Shown here piece by piece: positions 24,762 through 33,099 of a DNA stretch of 43,599 bases (its first letter is position 1; every line of letters begins with the position of its first letter). The stretch is from Aurantimonas coralicida (GTDB taxonomy: Bacteria; Pseudomonadota; Alphaproteobacteria; Rhizobiales; Rhizobiaceae). Both the position numbers and the translations under genes were made by a program. The stretch is from assembly GCA_011050685.1 (NCBI GenBank), contig DRFF01000140.1, positions 1 to 43,599 on the forward strand. Reading direction: 5' to 3'. A model generated the notes under the pieces. That model was not told the origin of the DNA. It ran no database searches and saw only the letters and a program-made list of their open reading frames with translations.

Positions 24762-25475
24762 TCAAGCGGGCAAGCGCAGCCAGTAGATTCTGAGCGGTTG
24801 GGCGAGGATGTTGGCGCCATCTTGCTGTGCTGCCTTCGCCGCGAACAGGCGCTCGACCTCGCCGCGCTTGTCTTCGACCGTCGGCGCGCGGGTCGGATCG
24901 ACGGACACCACCCGGCGGATGAACGCATCCACGTCGGCAAAGCGTTCCTTGCGCTCGAAGACGACGTTCCCGCGCAGCTCGAACCGGCCATCCCGGCAGG
25001 CATCCGCCACCGCGCGGTTCGCCGCCTCGCGAATGTCGGTCTCGTCATCGATCGGGCGCACCGCCTCGAAGAACGGACCTTCGGCAAGCGGTTCGACGAC
25101 GAGAACGGTGCCGCCTGCCCGCGTGACGCGTGCGGCCTCGCCGAGCGCATCGAGCATCCGGGCCTTCGGCACATGATGCAGGGAATTGAGGAACACGGCG
25201 GCGTCGAAGCTGTGATCTGCGAAGGGCAGTTTTTCACCGGGGGCCACCGCGAAGTCGGCTTCGGGCGCAGCCGTGCGGGCCGCTTCGATCGCCGCCTCGC
25301 CAGGGTCGATGCCAGTGACTCGAAAGCCGCGCGCCGTCAGAGCTTTGGCAAGGCCGCCATGGCCGCAGCCGATGTCGACGACGGTGGTTGCGCCGTCCAT
25401 GGCCAGCGTTTCGGCGATGACACCGGCGGTATCGCCGGCCGCGAAGGCTGCGTTGAGTGCGGTGGGTGGTTGCAT
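24762..25475 (-). CDS. Class I SAM-dependent methyltransferase
   Basis: 237 residues. Motif I is TTVVDIGCGHGGLAKAL (D-I-G-C-G-H-G), the acidic ribose-binding residue is in VTGIDPGEAAIE, motif II is LPFADHSFDAAVFLNSLHHV and motif III is VTRAGGTVLVVEPLAEG. This is the Methyltransf_11 pattern, used for small molecules such as quinones, sterols or lipids. The C-terminal portion (about 130-237) is specific to this subgroup and gives no substrate clue. Cytoplasmic. It is followed 99 bp later by the GST-like gene upstream on the same strand, and by the amidase downstream. Confidence 0.88.
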   Translation of the reverse strand: MQPPTALNAAFAAGDTAGVIAETLAMDGATTVVDIGCGHGGLAKALTARGFRVTGIDPGEAAIEAARTAAPEADFAVAPGEKLPFADHSFDAAVFLNSLHHVPKARMLDALGEAARVTRAGGTVLVVEPLAEGPFFEAVRPIDDETDIREAANRAVADACRDGRFELRGNVVFERKERFADVDAFIRRVVSVDPTRAPTVEDKRGEVERLFAAKAAQQDGANILAQPLRIYWLRLPA

Positions 25476-25574
25476 GGCGGATCCCTTCGGCGTGGATGAG
25501 AGCGCTTACCGTCTCCCGGTCGCTCGGATGGACCGCCGCCCCCGCAGGGCAAGGGCGGCGTGCGATGTCCAGTC

Positions 25575-26255
25575 TCAGGCGGTTTCGGCGTAGTTCGATG
25601 GAAACAGCGCGCGCAGGGCCGCCTCGTCACGCTCCGACTTGAAGGTGACGTCCTTGGCGATCTGTCGCGCTTCGGCGACGGCTGGGCGCGCATTGACGTT
25701 GTCGAACCAGCGCTTGAGGTTCGGATAGGCATCGAGCGCGCCTTCGCCGAGCACGTTGGCCACACGGTCGATCCAGCCCCAGGCGGCGATGTCGACGATG
25801 GTGTAGCTGCCGCCGACGAAAAACTCTCGGCCGGCCAGGTGATCGTCCAGAACTTTGTAGTGGCGCTGCGCCTCGCGCGTGTAGCGGTTCTCCGCATAGT
25901 CGGACTTGCCCTTAGCCGCCGTGCGGAAATGCACGGACTGACCCGAATACGGACCGAGGCCGGTGGCGACGAACATCAGCCAGGATAACAGCTCGCCCCG
26001 GTCCTCCGGCTTGCCGCCGAACTGGCCATGCTTGTCGGCGAGATAGAGCAGGATGGCGTTGGAATCGAACACCCGCTTGCCGTCGTCCTCGATCGCCGGC
26101 AGCTTGCCGTTGGGATTGATCGCCCGGAAGGCGGGCTGGTGCTGCTCGCCCTTCAGCGTGTCGACCGGCACCAGTTCGTAATCGAGGCCGGCCTCTTTCA
26201 GGAACAGCGCGACCTTCATCGAGTTCGGCGTCGGATGGAAGTGGAATTTCAGCAT
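25575..26255 (-). CDS. Glutathione S-transferase family protein (YfcG/YghU-like)
   Basis: 226 residues from ATG at 26255, with GGAGATCCA before it. The thioredoxin-like N-domain (1-80) has HPTPNSMKVALFLKEAGLDY (Thr/Asn rather than Cys as the active-site residue), NPNGKLPAIEDDG with the cis-proline, and DSNAILLYLADKHG, the glutathione-binding E/D-S motif. The helical C-domain carries VGGSYTIVDIAAWGWIDRV (the N-capping-box/D-hydrophobic motif). The T-P-N signature resembles E. coli YfcG, a glutathione-dependent disulfide reductase. Likely cytosolic redox repair, substrate unproven. Confidence 0.9.
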   Translation of the reverse strand: MLKFHFHPTPNSMKVALFLKEAGLDYELVPVDTLKGEQHQPAFRAINPNGKLPAIEDDGKRVFDSNAILLYLADKHGQFGGKPEDRGELLSWLMFVATGLGPYSGQSVHFRTAAKGKSDYAENRYTREAQRHYKVLDDHLAGREFFVGGSYTIVDIAAWGWIDRVANVLGEGALDAYPNLKRWFDNVNARPAVAEARQIAKDVTFKSERDEAALRALFPSNYAETA

Positions 26256-26595
26256 TGGATCTCCTGTGGCGCGATCTGAGCGAATGTCATCACGTGACGG
26301 CGTTTCGACACCATTCGGGGCGGTGAGGCAAGCGGATCGGCCGTGACCCCGGAGGCCGCTGAACGGTTTGACGACGGCGCGGCGCCATGTTCAGCCTTCG
26401 CCAGGCTGGGTTGGCGGAGTCCCACGACAAGGACGACGATCCGTTCACGATGATCGCGCCGCCGCGGCAGGGGTCGCTTTATCCGCGTCGCGTTCTGCTG
26501 TAACGGCTGAAACGTTGTCATTCGCAACGGCAGACCCTCTTGGAGGGCAGGGCAGCGTATCCGCCTCGACGCGGCGCGAATGAGAGGAGCCGAAG
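26256..26595. other. 340-bp intergenic region between GST and pncB
   Basis: No credible ORF. It must contain the divergent promoters of the GST-like gene and pncB. One small inverted repeat, CGTTG-N7-CAACG at 26513-26529, lies about 67 bp before pncB and could be an operator or hairpin; no matching regulator is known to me. GAGGAG at 26584-26589 is the pncB ribosome site. Confidence 0.35.
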
Positions 26596-27900
26596 ATGAT
26601 TGCGACCGACATCGCGACGCGCGTCTGGAACCATACCTTCAAGCTCGACACGATCGTGCGCAGCCTGCTCGATACGGATTTCTACAAGCTGCTCATGCTG
26701 CAGATGATCCACGGGCTGCATCCGGATGTCGCGGCGACGTTCGCGCTGAACAACCGCAGCAAGCACGTGCGTCTCGCCGAGGTGATCGACGAGGGGGAAC
26801 TGCGCGAGCATCTCGACCATACCCGCTCGCTCTCCTTCACCAAGCGCGAGATGATCTGGCTGGCCGGTAATACCTTCTACGGCACGCGACAGATCTTCCG
26901 CCCGAAATTTCTTGAGTGGCTGGAGGATTTCCGGCTGCCCGAATACGAACTGCGCCGGGTCGACGGCCAGTTCGAGCTGTATTTCCATGGGCCCTGGACC
27001 CACACGATGATGTGGGAGATTCCGGCGCTGGCGATCATCAACGAACTGCGCTCGCGCGCTGCGATGAAGGATTTCAAGCGCTTCGAGCTCGACGTCCTCT
27101 ATGCCCGCGCCAAAGCCAAGATGTGGCAGAAGGTCGAGCAATTGCAGGCGCTCCCCGATCTGCGCATCTCCGATTTCGGTACCCGCCGCCGGCATTCCTT
27201 CCTGTGGCAGCGCTGGTGCGTGGAAGCGCTGAAGGAAGGTCTGGGTGACCGGCTGATCGGTTCCTCCAACGTGCTCCTGGCCATGGAAACCGATCTGGAA
27301 GCGATCGGCACCAACGCCCACGAGCTGCCGATGGTGCTGGCGGCGCTCGCCGACAGCGACGAGGAACTGCGCCGGGCGCCCTACGACGTCTTGAAAGAGT
27401 GGCAGAGCTATTACGGCGGCAATCTCCTGATCGTCCTGCCCGACACCTTCGGCACTCCGGCCTTTCTGAAGAACGCGCCGGCCTGGCTCGCGGAGTGGAC
27501 TGGCTTGCGGCCCGACTCCGCCCCGCCGATCGAGGGCGGTGAGGAAATCATCGCCTGGTGGAAGCAAATGGGCGAGGATCCCCGCGAAAAGCTGCTGGTG
27601 TTTTCCGACGGTATGGATTCCGACACGATCGAGCGGACCTACCGGCATTTCGAGGGCCGGGTGCGCATGAGCTTTGGCTGGGGCACCAATCTGACCAACG
27701 ACTTCCGCGGCACGGCGCCGGAGCCGATGAGCGGCCTCGACCCGATCTCGCTGGTCTGCAAGGTGGTCTCGGCGAATGGCCGGCCGGCGGTAAAGCTGTC
27801 GGACAACGCCGCCAAGGCCAGCGGCGAACCCGCGGCAATCGCCCGCTATCGCCGGGTTTTCGGTGAAGCCGCCTATGCCGAGCGCGCGCTGGCCGTGTGA
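26596..27900 (+). CDS. pncB: Nicotinate phosphoribosyltransferase
   Basis: 434 residues, full length. It converts nicotinate plus PRPP (with ATP) to nicotinate mononucleotide in NAD salvage, in the cytoplasm. Family marks are [13 protein letters not shown] at the N-terminus, [13 protein letters not shown], which carries the phospho-histidine, [20 protein letters not shown], and [18 protein letters not shown], then [11 protein letters not shown] and [11 protein letters not shown]. The ATG at 26596 has a good GAGGAG site. It ends 14 bp from the stop of the convergent ggt gene. Confidence 0.95.
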   Translation: MIATDIATRVWNHTFKLDTIVRSLLDTDFYKLLMLQMIHGLHPDVAATFALNNRSKHVRLAEVIDEGELREHLDHTRSLSFTKREMIWLAGNTFYGTRQIFRPKFLEWLEDFRLPEYELRRVDGQFELYFHGPWTHTMMWEIPALAIINELRSRAAMKDFKRFELDVLYARAKAKMWQKVEQLQALPDLRISDFGTRRRHSFLWQRWCVEALKEGLGDRLIGSSNVLLAMETDLEAIGTNAHELPMVLAALADSDEELRRAPYDVLKEWQSYYGGNLLIVLPDTFGTPAFLKNAPAWLAEWTGLRPDSAPPIEGGEEIIAWWKQMGEDPREKLLVFSDGMDSDTIERTYRHFEGRVRMSFGWGTNLTNDFRGTAPEPMSGLDPISLVCKVVSANGRPAVKLSDNAAKASGEPAAIARYRRVFGEAAYAERALAV

Positions 27901-27914
27901 TCGCGGCTTGGCCG

Positions 27915-29678
27915 TCAATCGCCGATAGCAATGCCCTCGCGGCGCGGGTCGGCACCGCCCTTCAGACCGTCCGGGCCGATGACGATGCCGTGCAGGCCGG
28001 AGGTCAGCTCCCGCGCCTCGACCTCGAAACCGAGATCGCGAAGCGGCTGGGCGAGCGCCTCGGCGGACGTGCCTTCCTCGACGTCGAAGGTGCCGAAACG
28101 ATTGACCAGATGCGGCATCGCGACCGCTTCCTGAACATCCATGTCCCAATCGATCAGGCCGATCAGCGCCTGGGCGACATAGCCGATGATGCGGCTGCCG
28201 CCCGGCGAGCCGATGGCGATGACCGGCTTGCCGTCCTTGAGGACGATGGTCGGCGCCATCGACGAGCGCGGCCGCTTGCCCGGCGCCACGGCATTGGCGA
28301 TCGGCCGGCCATCCTCATCATGGGTCTCGAAGGAAAAGTCGGTGAGTTCGTTGTTCAAGAGAAACCCGCCGGTCATCAGCCGCGAGCCGAAGCCGTTCTC
28401 GATCGTCGTGGTCATCGAGACGACGTTGCCGGCGGCGTCGACGATCGAAAAGTGGCTGGTCGAGGGCAACTCGATCGCCACATCGTCGCCCATCAGCATC
28501 GCGTGATCCCAAGGCGGCGAGCCTGGTTCCACGGCATCCTTCGACAAGGCACTTTCGCCCGCCAGACGCTTCGACCGGTCGTTCAGATAGGCCTCGTCGA
28601 GAAGTCCCTTGAGCGGCATCGGCACGTAGTCGATGTCGGCCATGTAACGGCCGCGATCGGCGAAGGCGAGGCGCGAGGCGTCGCCGATGACGCGCCAGGC
28701 TTCGGGGCTGTCCGGCCCGAGCCCGGCGATGTCGAACGGTTCGATCAGGCCGAGGATCTGCCCGACGGTCAGCGCGCCGGAGGAGGGCGGACCCATGCCG
28801 CACACATCGAATTGGCGATAGTCGACGCAGACCGGCGCGCGCTCGACCACCCGATAGGCGGCAAGATCCGACAGAGCGAGCCGGCCGGGATTGTCCGTTG
28901 CGTTCTGCACGGTCTCCACGATGGCCTCTGCGACCGGCCCCTCGTAGAAGCCGTCGGCACCCTGTTCGGCGATCGTCTCGAGGGTTTCCGCATAGGCCTC
29001 GTTCGTCAAAAGCGTGCCGACCGGCAGCGGCTCGCCGTCGGCGCCGAAGAAGTAGTCGCGGGTGGCCGCAAAACGGCCGAGGCGCTCCTTGTCCTCGGCG
29101 ACGAGTTGGTTGAGGCGTTGCGAGACCTCAAAGCCATTGCGGGCGAGATCGATGGCCGGCTGGACGACGTCCTTCCATGGCAGTTTGCCGTAGCGCTCAT
29201 GGGTCTTGAAGATCAGCTTCACCGTTCCCGGCGTTCCGACCGAGCGGCCGCCGACGACGGCGTCGTAAAATTTTAGCGGCTCGCCGGCATCGTCGAGAAA
29301 CAGCTTTGGCGTCGCGGCGGCGGGCGCCGTCTCGCGGCCGTCGAAACTGGTGAGATTGCCGGCGCTGGCGTCGAAATAGACCAGAAACGCGCCGCCGCCG
29401 AGACCCGACGATTGCGGCTCGACCAGGCCGAGGACGAGTTGGATTGTGACCATCGCGTCGATGGCGCTGCCGCCCTGGCGCAGGATGGCGAGGCCGGCCT
29501 CGGCGGCCAGCGGATTGGCGGCCGCGACCATCTGCTTGTCGGCCTCGACCAGTGTCCTTGCGCTTGCCGCAGACGCGATTTCGGGCTGGATCGCGTCGGT
29601 CGCCTGGTCCTGGGCAAGGGCGAACGGCGGGAAAAGCAGGCCGAGCGAGAACAGGGCGGCAAGGGGTATCCTGGACAT
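27915..29678 (-). CDS. ggt: Gamma-glutamyltransferase (periplasmic)
   Basis: 587 residues. A Sec signal peptide is visible (IPLAALFSLGLLFPPFALAQ). The protein is an Ntn-hydrolase made as one chain that cleaves itself before T407 in LPSTSHFSIVD; the Thr becomes the N-terminal nucleophile of the small subunit. Other marks are GGSAIDAMVTIQLVLGLVEP, SSGLGGGAFLVYF, FDGRETAPAAATP, MGPPSSGALTVGQIL, NNELTDFSF and GSPGGSRIIGYV. It moves or hydrolyses the gamma-glutamyl group of glutathione in the periplasm. A GC-rich set of inverted repeats (29728-29766) lies between its start and the BrnT gene. Confidence 0.95.
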   Translation of the reverse strand: MSRIPLAALFSLGLLFPPFALAQDQATDAIQPEIASAASARTLVEADKQMVAAANPLAAEAGLAILRQGGSAIDAMVTIQLVLGLVEPQSSGLGGGAFLVYFDASAGNLTSFDGRETAPAAATPKLFLDDAGEPLKFYDAVVGGRSVGTPGTVKLIFKTHERYGKLPWKDVVQPAIDLARNGFEVSQRLNQLVAEDKERLGRFAATRDYFFGADGEPLPVGTLLTNEAYAETLETIAEQGADGFYEGPVAEAIVETVQNATDNPGRLALSDLAAYRVVERAPVCVDYRQFDVCGMGPPSSGALTVGQILGLIEPFDIAGLGPDSPEAWRVIGDASRLAFADRGRYMADIDYVPMPLKGLLDEAYLNDRSKRLAGESALSKDAVEPGSPPWDHAMLMGDDVAIELPSTSHFSIVDAAGNVVSMTTTIENGFGSRLMTGGFLLNNELTDFSFETHDEDGRPIANAVAPGKRPRSSMAPTIVLKDGKPVIAIGSPGGSRIIGYVAQALIGLIDWDMDVQEAVAMPHLVNRFGTFDVEEGTSAEALAQPLRDLGFEVEARELTSGLHGIVIGPDGLKGGADPRREGIAIGD

Positions 29679-29727
29679 CGGCGCATCCTCTCCGGGCTGA
29701 TCGGAAGCAAGCCTAGGACAGTCGAGC

Positions 29728-29766
29728 GCCGGCGAAAAGCCGGCCCGGCTTTGCCAGCCCGGCCGA
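29728..29766 (-). other. GC-rich hairpins in the leader region of ggt
   Basis: GCCGGC-GAAAA-GCCGGC (29728-29744) is a perfect stem, and the adjoining CGGCCCGGCT...AGCCCGGCCG (29741-29764) can form an overlapping second stem. The two are mutually exclusive. It could end upstream transcription or shape the ggt leader. There is no T-run on either strand. Structure is seen, role is inferred. Confidence 0.3.
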
Positions 29767-29903
29767 ACTCGCGAGCGTCATCGTCTTCCGATGCTCGCAC
29801 GGGGCCAGCTATACAATTGGCGTGACTTGTTTCGTCCATGGCGGCATGCTGGAGACCCTGGAGGCTCAGGCGGGTGGGCTATCTTGAGCGTCTGTGAAAC
29901 TAC

Positions 29904-29932
29904 TTGATATAGCGAATAAATGTCGCTACATA
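29904..29932 (+). promoter_or_regulatory. Candidate brnTA promoter and operator
   Basis: TTGATA (29904-29909) is followed after 17 bp by TACATA (29927-29932), a plausible sigma70-type pair, in an AT-rich island. Lying between them is the inverted repeat TAGCGA-N7-TCGCTA (29910-29928). A repeat in that place would suit autorepression by the BrnT/BrnA complex. Predicted transcription would begin near 29939-29940, at the GTG start itself. Confidence 0.5.
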
Positions 29933-29939
29933 AAATACA

Positions 29940-30212
29940 GTGAGGATCACCTGCGATCCCGAGAAGCGCGAGACGACCTTGCGCGAACGCGGCCTCGATT
30001 TCATGCATGCCGAGCGGGTGTTTGCGGGTCGGACGCTGACGCTCGAGGACGATCGTCGAGATTACGGCGAGACCCGGTTTCAGACCTACGGTGTCCTCGA
30101 CGATCGGGTCGTCATGGTCGTTTGGACGCCACGGGACGACGTCCGCCACGTCATATCCATGAGGCACTGCCATGACCGCGAAGCTCGAAGAATCCGCCGC
30201 CGCCTGGGTTGA
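29940..30212 (+). CDS. brnT: BrnT-family toxin (type II toxin-antitoxin, ribonuclease fold)
   Basis: 90 residues with a GTG start at 29940 (RITCDPEKRETTLRERGLDF after the initiator). BrnT is a RelE-like small ribonuclease; family marks are D-P-x-K-R-x-x-x-L-x-x-R-G-L-D-F, the D-Y-G-E-x-R loop (here DDRRDYGETRFQTYGVLDDR), VVMVVWTPR and a C-terminal HVISMRHCHDREARR; typical family members end in I-S-x-R-x-A-x-x-x-E. An in-frame TAA at 29931-29933 excludes any upstream start. No Shine-Dalgarno precedes the GTG, so the mRNA may be leaderless. It overlaps brnA by 41 bp, as in known brnTA operons. The H replacing A in the RRAS-like tail is a small deviation. Confidence 0.85.
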   Translation: MRITCDPEKRETTLRERGLDFMHAERVFAGRTLTLEDDRRDYGETRFQTYGVLDDRVVMVVWTPRDDVRHVISMRHCHDREARRIRRRLG

Positions 30213-30459
30213 TCCGGACGACGCGCCGGCGTGGACGGACGCCATGCTCGATCGGGCCGAACTGGCCGAAGGCGGACAAGTCATTAGGCCTGCCACGGGC
30301 ACCGTCGCGCGAGGGCGCGGCCGGCCGCCTTCCGAGAATCCCAAGACGCGATTGACGATCAGGCTCGACGCCGAAATCGTTCGGCATTTCCGCGCCACCG
30401 GTCCCGGCTGGCAATCCCGAATCAACGATGCCTTGAAAGAACTGGTCCGGCGGGGATAG
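30172..30459 (+). CDS. brnA: BrnA-family antitoxin
   Basis: 95 residues from ATG at 30172, inside the end of brnT (41-bp overlap), suggesting translational coupling. The C-terminal third holds the ribbon-helix-helix-like DNA-binding motif of BrnA (RGRGRPPSENPKTRLTIRLD, EIVRHFRATGPGWQSRIND, ALKELV), where the phrase F-R-x-x-G-x-G-W-Q-x-R-I-N is characteristic. The acidic N-terminal portion should wrap the toxin. BrnA dimers with BrnT bind the operon promoter and repress it; the TAGCGA/TCGCTA repeat upstream is the likely site. Confidence 0.9.
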   Translation: MTAKLEESAAAWVDPDDAPAWTDAMLDRAELAEGGQVIRPATGTVARGRGRPPSENPKTRLTIRLDAEIVRHFRATGPGWQSRINDALKELVRRG

Positions 30460-30515
30460 GGGCGACGCATCGGGCGCGCGGCCGGAATGACGCGCGTGAC
30501 GGAACGGCTTGCTCC

Positions 30516-31664
30516 CTACAGCCCGCTTAACCCGCCCCGTTCCGCCAGCGTCTCCAAATGATGATCGGCATTCCCAAAGGCGAGGTCGATCATCGCCGTG
30601 CGCTTGAAGTGGTGGGCGACCTCGTATTCCATCGTCACGCCGACGCCGCCGTGGAGCTGCACCGCGCTTTGGCCGATGAATGTCGCCGAACGGCCGATCT
30701 GCACCTTCGCTGCTGAGATGGCCTCGCGCCGCGTTTCAGCGTCCGGCTCGGCGGCGTTCATGGTGGCGTAGAGCATCATCGAGCGGGCCTGTTCCAGCGC
30801 CATGTACATTTCGGCGCCGCGATGCTGGAGCACCTGGAAATCGCCGATCGGCACGCCGAACTGCTTGCGCTCCTTCAAATAGGCGATGGTCAGTTCGTGC
30901 ATGCGCGCCATCGCGCCGACCGCTTCGGCCGAGAGCGCGGCGATGGTCTCGTCGACGACCCGCGCGATCGCCGGAAAGGCGCCCGCCGGATCGCCAAGGA
31001 CATGGGAGGCCGGGACCGACACGACCTCGAAGCTCAGTTCCGCCGCGCGTATGCCGTCCTGGGTCGGGTAGCCCCGGCGCGACAGGCCGGATGCGCCGGC
31101 CGGAACATAGAAGAGGCCGATGCCGGCTTCCTCGCCTGGCACGCCGCTGGTGCGGGCGGTGACGATGAAGCCGTCGGCGCTGTCGCCGGAGAGCACCAGC
31201 GTCTTTTCGCCGGAAAGCTTGAAGCTGTCGCCGTCTTGCTCCGCCTTCAGCGCGATGAAGGCGGGATCGTAGCGTGAATTCCGCTCGGCCCATGCGAAGG
31301 CGAGCCGCGTCGAGCCGTCGGCAAGGCCGGGCACCCACTCGGCCCGCTGTTCGGCGCTGGCAGCATGGCGGATGGCACCGCCGGCCATGACGACCGAGGC
31401 GAGATAGGGCTCGACGACGAGGCCGCGGCCGAAGGCCTCCATGACGATCATCGTCTCGACCGGCCCGCCACCCAAGCCGCCGTCTTCCTCGGCGAAAGGC
31501 ACCGCCGTCAGGCCGAGTTCGGCGAAGGCCGTCCACATGTCGCGGCTGAAGCCGGGTTCCTCGGTGCGGTATCTGTTGCGCTGCTCGAAGCCGTAGCGAT
31601 CGGCAATCAGCCGCTCGACCGAGTCCTTGATCATGGCCTGTTCGTCGGAGAGGTCGAAATCCAT
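30516..31664 (-). CDS. Acyl-CoA dehydrogenase (FadE-type), subunit/paralogue 1
   Basis: 382 residues from ATG at 31664 (MDFDLSDEQAMIKDSVERLI). Extension to 31877 would run into the neighbouring dehydrogenase. Standard ACAD layout: N-terminal helical domain, central beta domain with RLAFAWAERNSRYD in place of the usual A-x-T-E-P-x-x-G-S-D, and a C-terminal helical domain with YLKERKQFGVPIGDFQVLQH, SAVQLHGGVGVTMEYEVAHHFKR and the usual FAD-contacting Q-x-x-G-G. E in GVTMEYEV sits where the catalytic glutamate is often found. It lies 52 bp after a second ACAD on the same strand. Such tandem pairs often form alpha2beta2 enzymes for branched, cyclic or sterol-like acyl-CoAs. Confidence 0.87.
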   Translation of the reverse strand: MDFDLSDEQAMIKDSVERLIADRYGFEQRNRYRTEEPGFSRDMWTAFAELGLTAVPFAEEDGGLGGGPVETMIVMEAFGRGLVVEPYLASVVMAGGAIRHAASAEQRAEWVPGLADGSTRLAFAWAERNSRYDPAFIALKAEQDGDSFKLSGEKTLVLSGDSADGFIVTARTSGVPGEEAGIGLFYVPAGASGLSRRGYPTQDGIRAAELSFEVVSVPASHVLGDPAGAFPAIARVVDETIAALSAEAVGAMARMHELTIAYLKERKQFGVPIGDFQVLQHRGAEMYMALEQARSMMLYATMNAAEPDAETRREAISAAKVQIGRSATFIGQSAVQLHGGVGVTMEYEVAHHFKRTAMIDLAFGNADHHLETLAERGGLSGL

Positions 31665-31716
31665 GCGGTTGTATCCTGCGTGAAAGGCTGGGCGGCCGGT
31701 CGTGACGGGGGCGAAC

Positions 31717-32919
31717 TCAGAGGCCGAGGATCGCCTTGGCGATGATGTTCTTCTGGATCTCGTTGGAGCCGCCGTAGATCGACACCTTGCGGTAGTTGAA
31801 ATAGCCCGGCGCCAGCGGCGCGGCGTAGTCCGGCCCGACCGGCGGCTCGTTTCGACCCTCTTCGCGCGACGGCTCATAGGGCAGCGCGTAGGGGCCGATC
31901 GCCTCCATCAACAGCTCGGTGGTCGCCTGCTGCAGCTCCGAACCCTTGATCTTGAGGATCGAGGAGGCCGGATCGGGCTTGCCGTGGGCGCGTTTGGCTT
32001 CCGCCGACAGCACCCGCAGCTGGGTCATCTCCAGCGCCTTCAACTCGATCTCGACCGCAGCGACCTTCTCGCGGAAGCGGCGGTTGTCCCAGACCGGTAC
32101 GGTGCCGGCGAATTCCAGCTTAGCGATCTCCTTGAGGCGGCGGACGCGCTCCTTGGAGGCGCCGACGCGGGCGATGCCGACACGCTCGTGGCCGAGCAGG
32201 AATTTTGCGTAGTCCCAGCCTTTGTTTTCCTCGCCGACCAGATTTTCGACCGGCACGCGCACGTCGTCGAAGAACACCTCGTTGACCTCGTGGCCGCCGT
32301 CGATAGTCTGGATCGGGCGGACGGTGACGCCCGGCGTGGTCATGTCAATCAACAGGAAGGAAATGCCCATCTGCTTCTTCGGCGCGGCCGGGTCGGTGCG
32401 CACAAGGCAGAAGATCCAGTCGGCATATTGGCCGAGCGTCGTCCAGGTCTTCTGGCCGTTGACGACGTAATGGTCGCCGTCCTTCTCGGCTTTCGTCGTC
32501 AGGCCGGCGAGATCGGAGCCGGCGCCCGGCTCGGAAAAGCCCTGGCACCACCAGTCGTCGAGATTGGCGATGCGCGGCAGGAATTTCGCCTTCTGCGCGT
32601 CATTGCCGAAGGTGTAGATGACCGGGCCGACCATGTTGTGGCCGAAGGGCAGCATCTGCGGCGCGGGCGCCTGCTGGAGTTCGTCCTGGAAGATGTATTG
32701 CTGGACCGGCGACCAGCCGGTGCCGCCGAACGTTTCCGGCCAGTGCGGCACCGACCAGCCCTTGGCGTTGAGAATGCGGGTCCAGCGCACCATCGCGTCC
32801 TTGCCGACGGAGCGGCCGTCGCGCAGGGCGGCGGTGACGTCCTCCGGCACATGATCGCGGGTGAAGGCGCGGACCTCGTCGCGGAACGCCGTCTCTTCCT
32901 CGGTGAAGCGCAGATCCAT
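31717..32919 (-). CDS. Acyl-CoA dehydrogenase (FadE-type), subunit/paralogue 2
   Basis: 400 residues. Clear marks are MDLRFTEEETAFRDEVRAFT at the start, WSVPHWPETFGGTGWSPVQQ, GFSEPGAGSDLAGLTTKAEK (the flavin/substrate motif in canonical form), VNGQKTWTTLGQYADWIFCL, ERVGIARVGASKERVRR and the C-terminal YGGSNEIQKNIIAKAILG. It oxidises acyl-CoA to 2-enoyl-CoA with FAD and passes electrons to ETF. It is first of the two minus-strand ACAD genes and 180 bp from the divergent bifunctional hydratase/dehydrogenase, so the three enzymes cover three consecutive beta-oxidation steps. The large N-terminal type often appears in heteromeric pairs. The acyl substrate cannot be told. Confidence 0.92.
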   Translation of the reverse strand: MDLRFTEEETAFRDEVRAFTRDHVPEDVTAALRDGRSVGKDAMVRWTRILNAKGWSVPHWPETFGGTGWSPVQQYIFQDELQQAPAPQMLPFGHNMVGPVIYTFGNDAQKAKFLPRIANLDDWWCQGFSEPGAGSDLAGLTTKAEKDGDHYVVNGQKTWTTLGQYADWIFCLVRTDPAAPKKQMGISFLLIDMTTPGVTVRPIQTIDGGHEVNEVFFDDVRVPVENLVGEENKGWDYAKFLLGHERVGIARVGASKERVRRLKEIAKLEFAGTVPVWDNRRFREKVAAVEIELKALEMTQLRVLSAEAKRAHGKPDPASSILKIKGSELQQATTELLMEAIGPYALPYEPSREEGRNEPPVGPDYAAPLAPGYFNYRKVSIYGGSNEIQKNIIAKAILGL

Positions 32920-33099
32920 GGGCTTGATCCTTCGTTCCGGCCGCGACGGCGCGCGGGCAGTGCGCGGATCGCGAAAAACCCCGGTCCGCCATTTGCCTCA
33001 GATGTGACGCCGCCCTAGCGTGGTGTCAACGTGATCGGGCCGCCCATGCCGGCCGGATACCCGCCGGCCTTTTCTGCGCCGGGATAGCTTCAATTGCGA

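Noticed and set aside
26518-28149. 543-codon minus-strand ORF over pncB
   Set aside because: Antisense to the complete, well-conserved pncB; no recognisable domain.
27897-29276. 459-codon + strand ORF over ggt
   Set aside because: Antisense to ggt, with repetitive shadow composition and a start inside the convergent gap.
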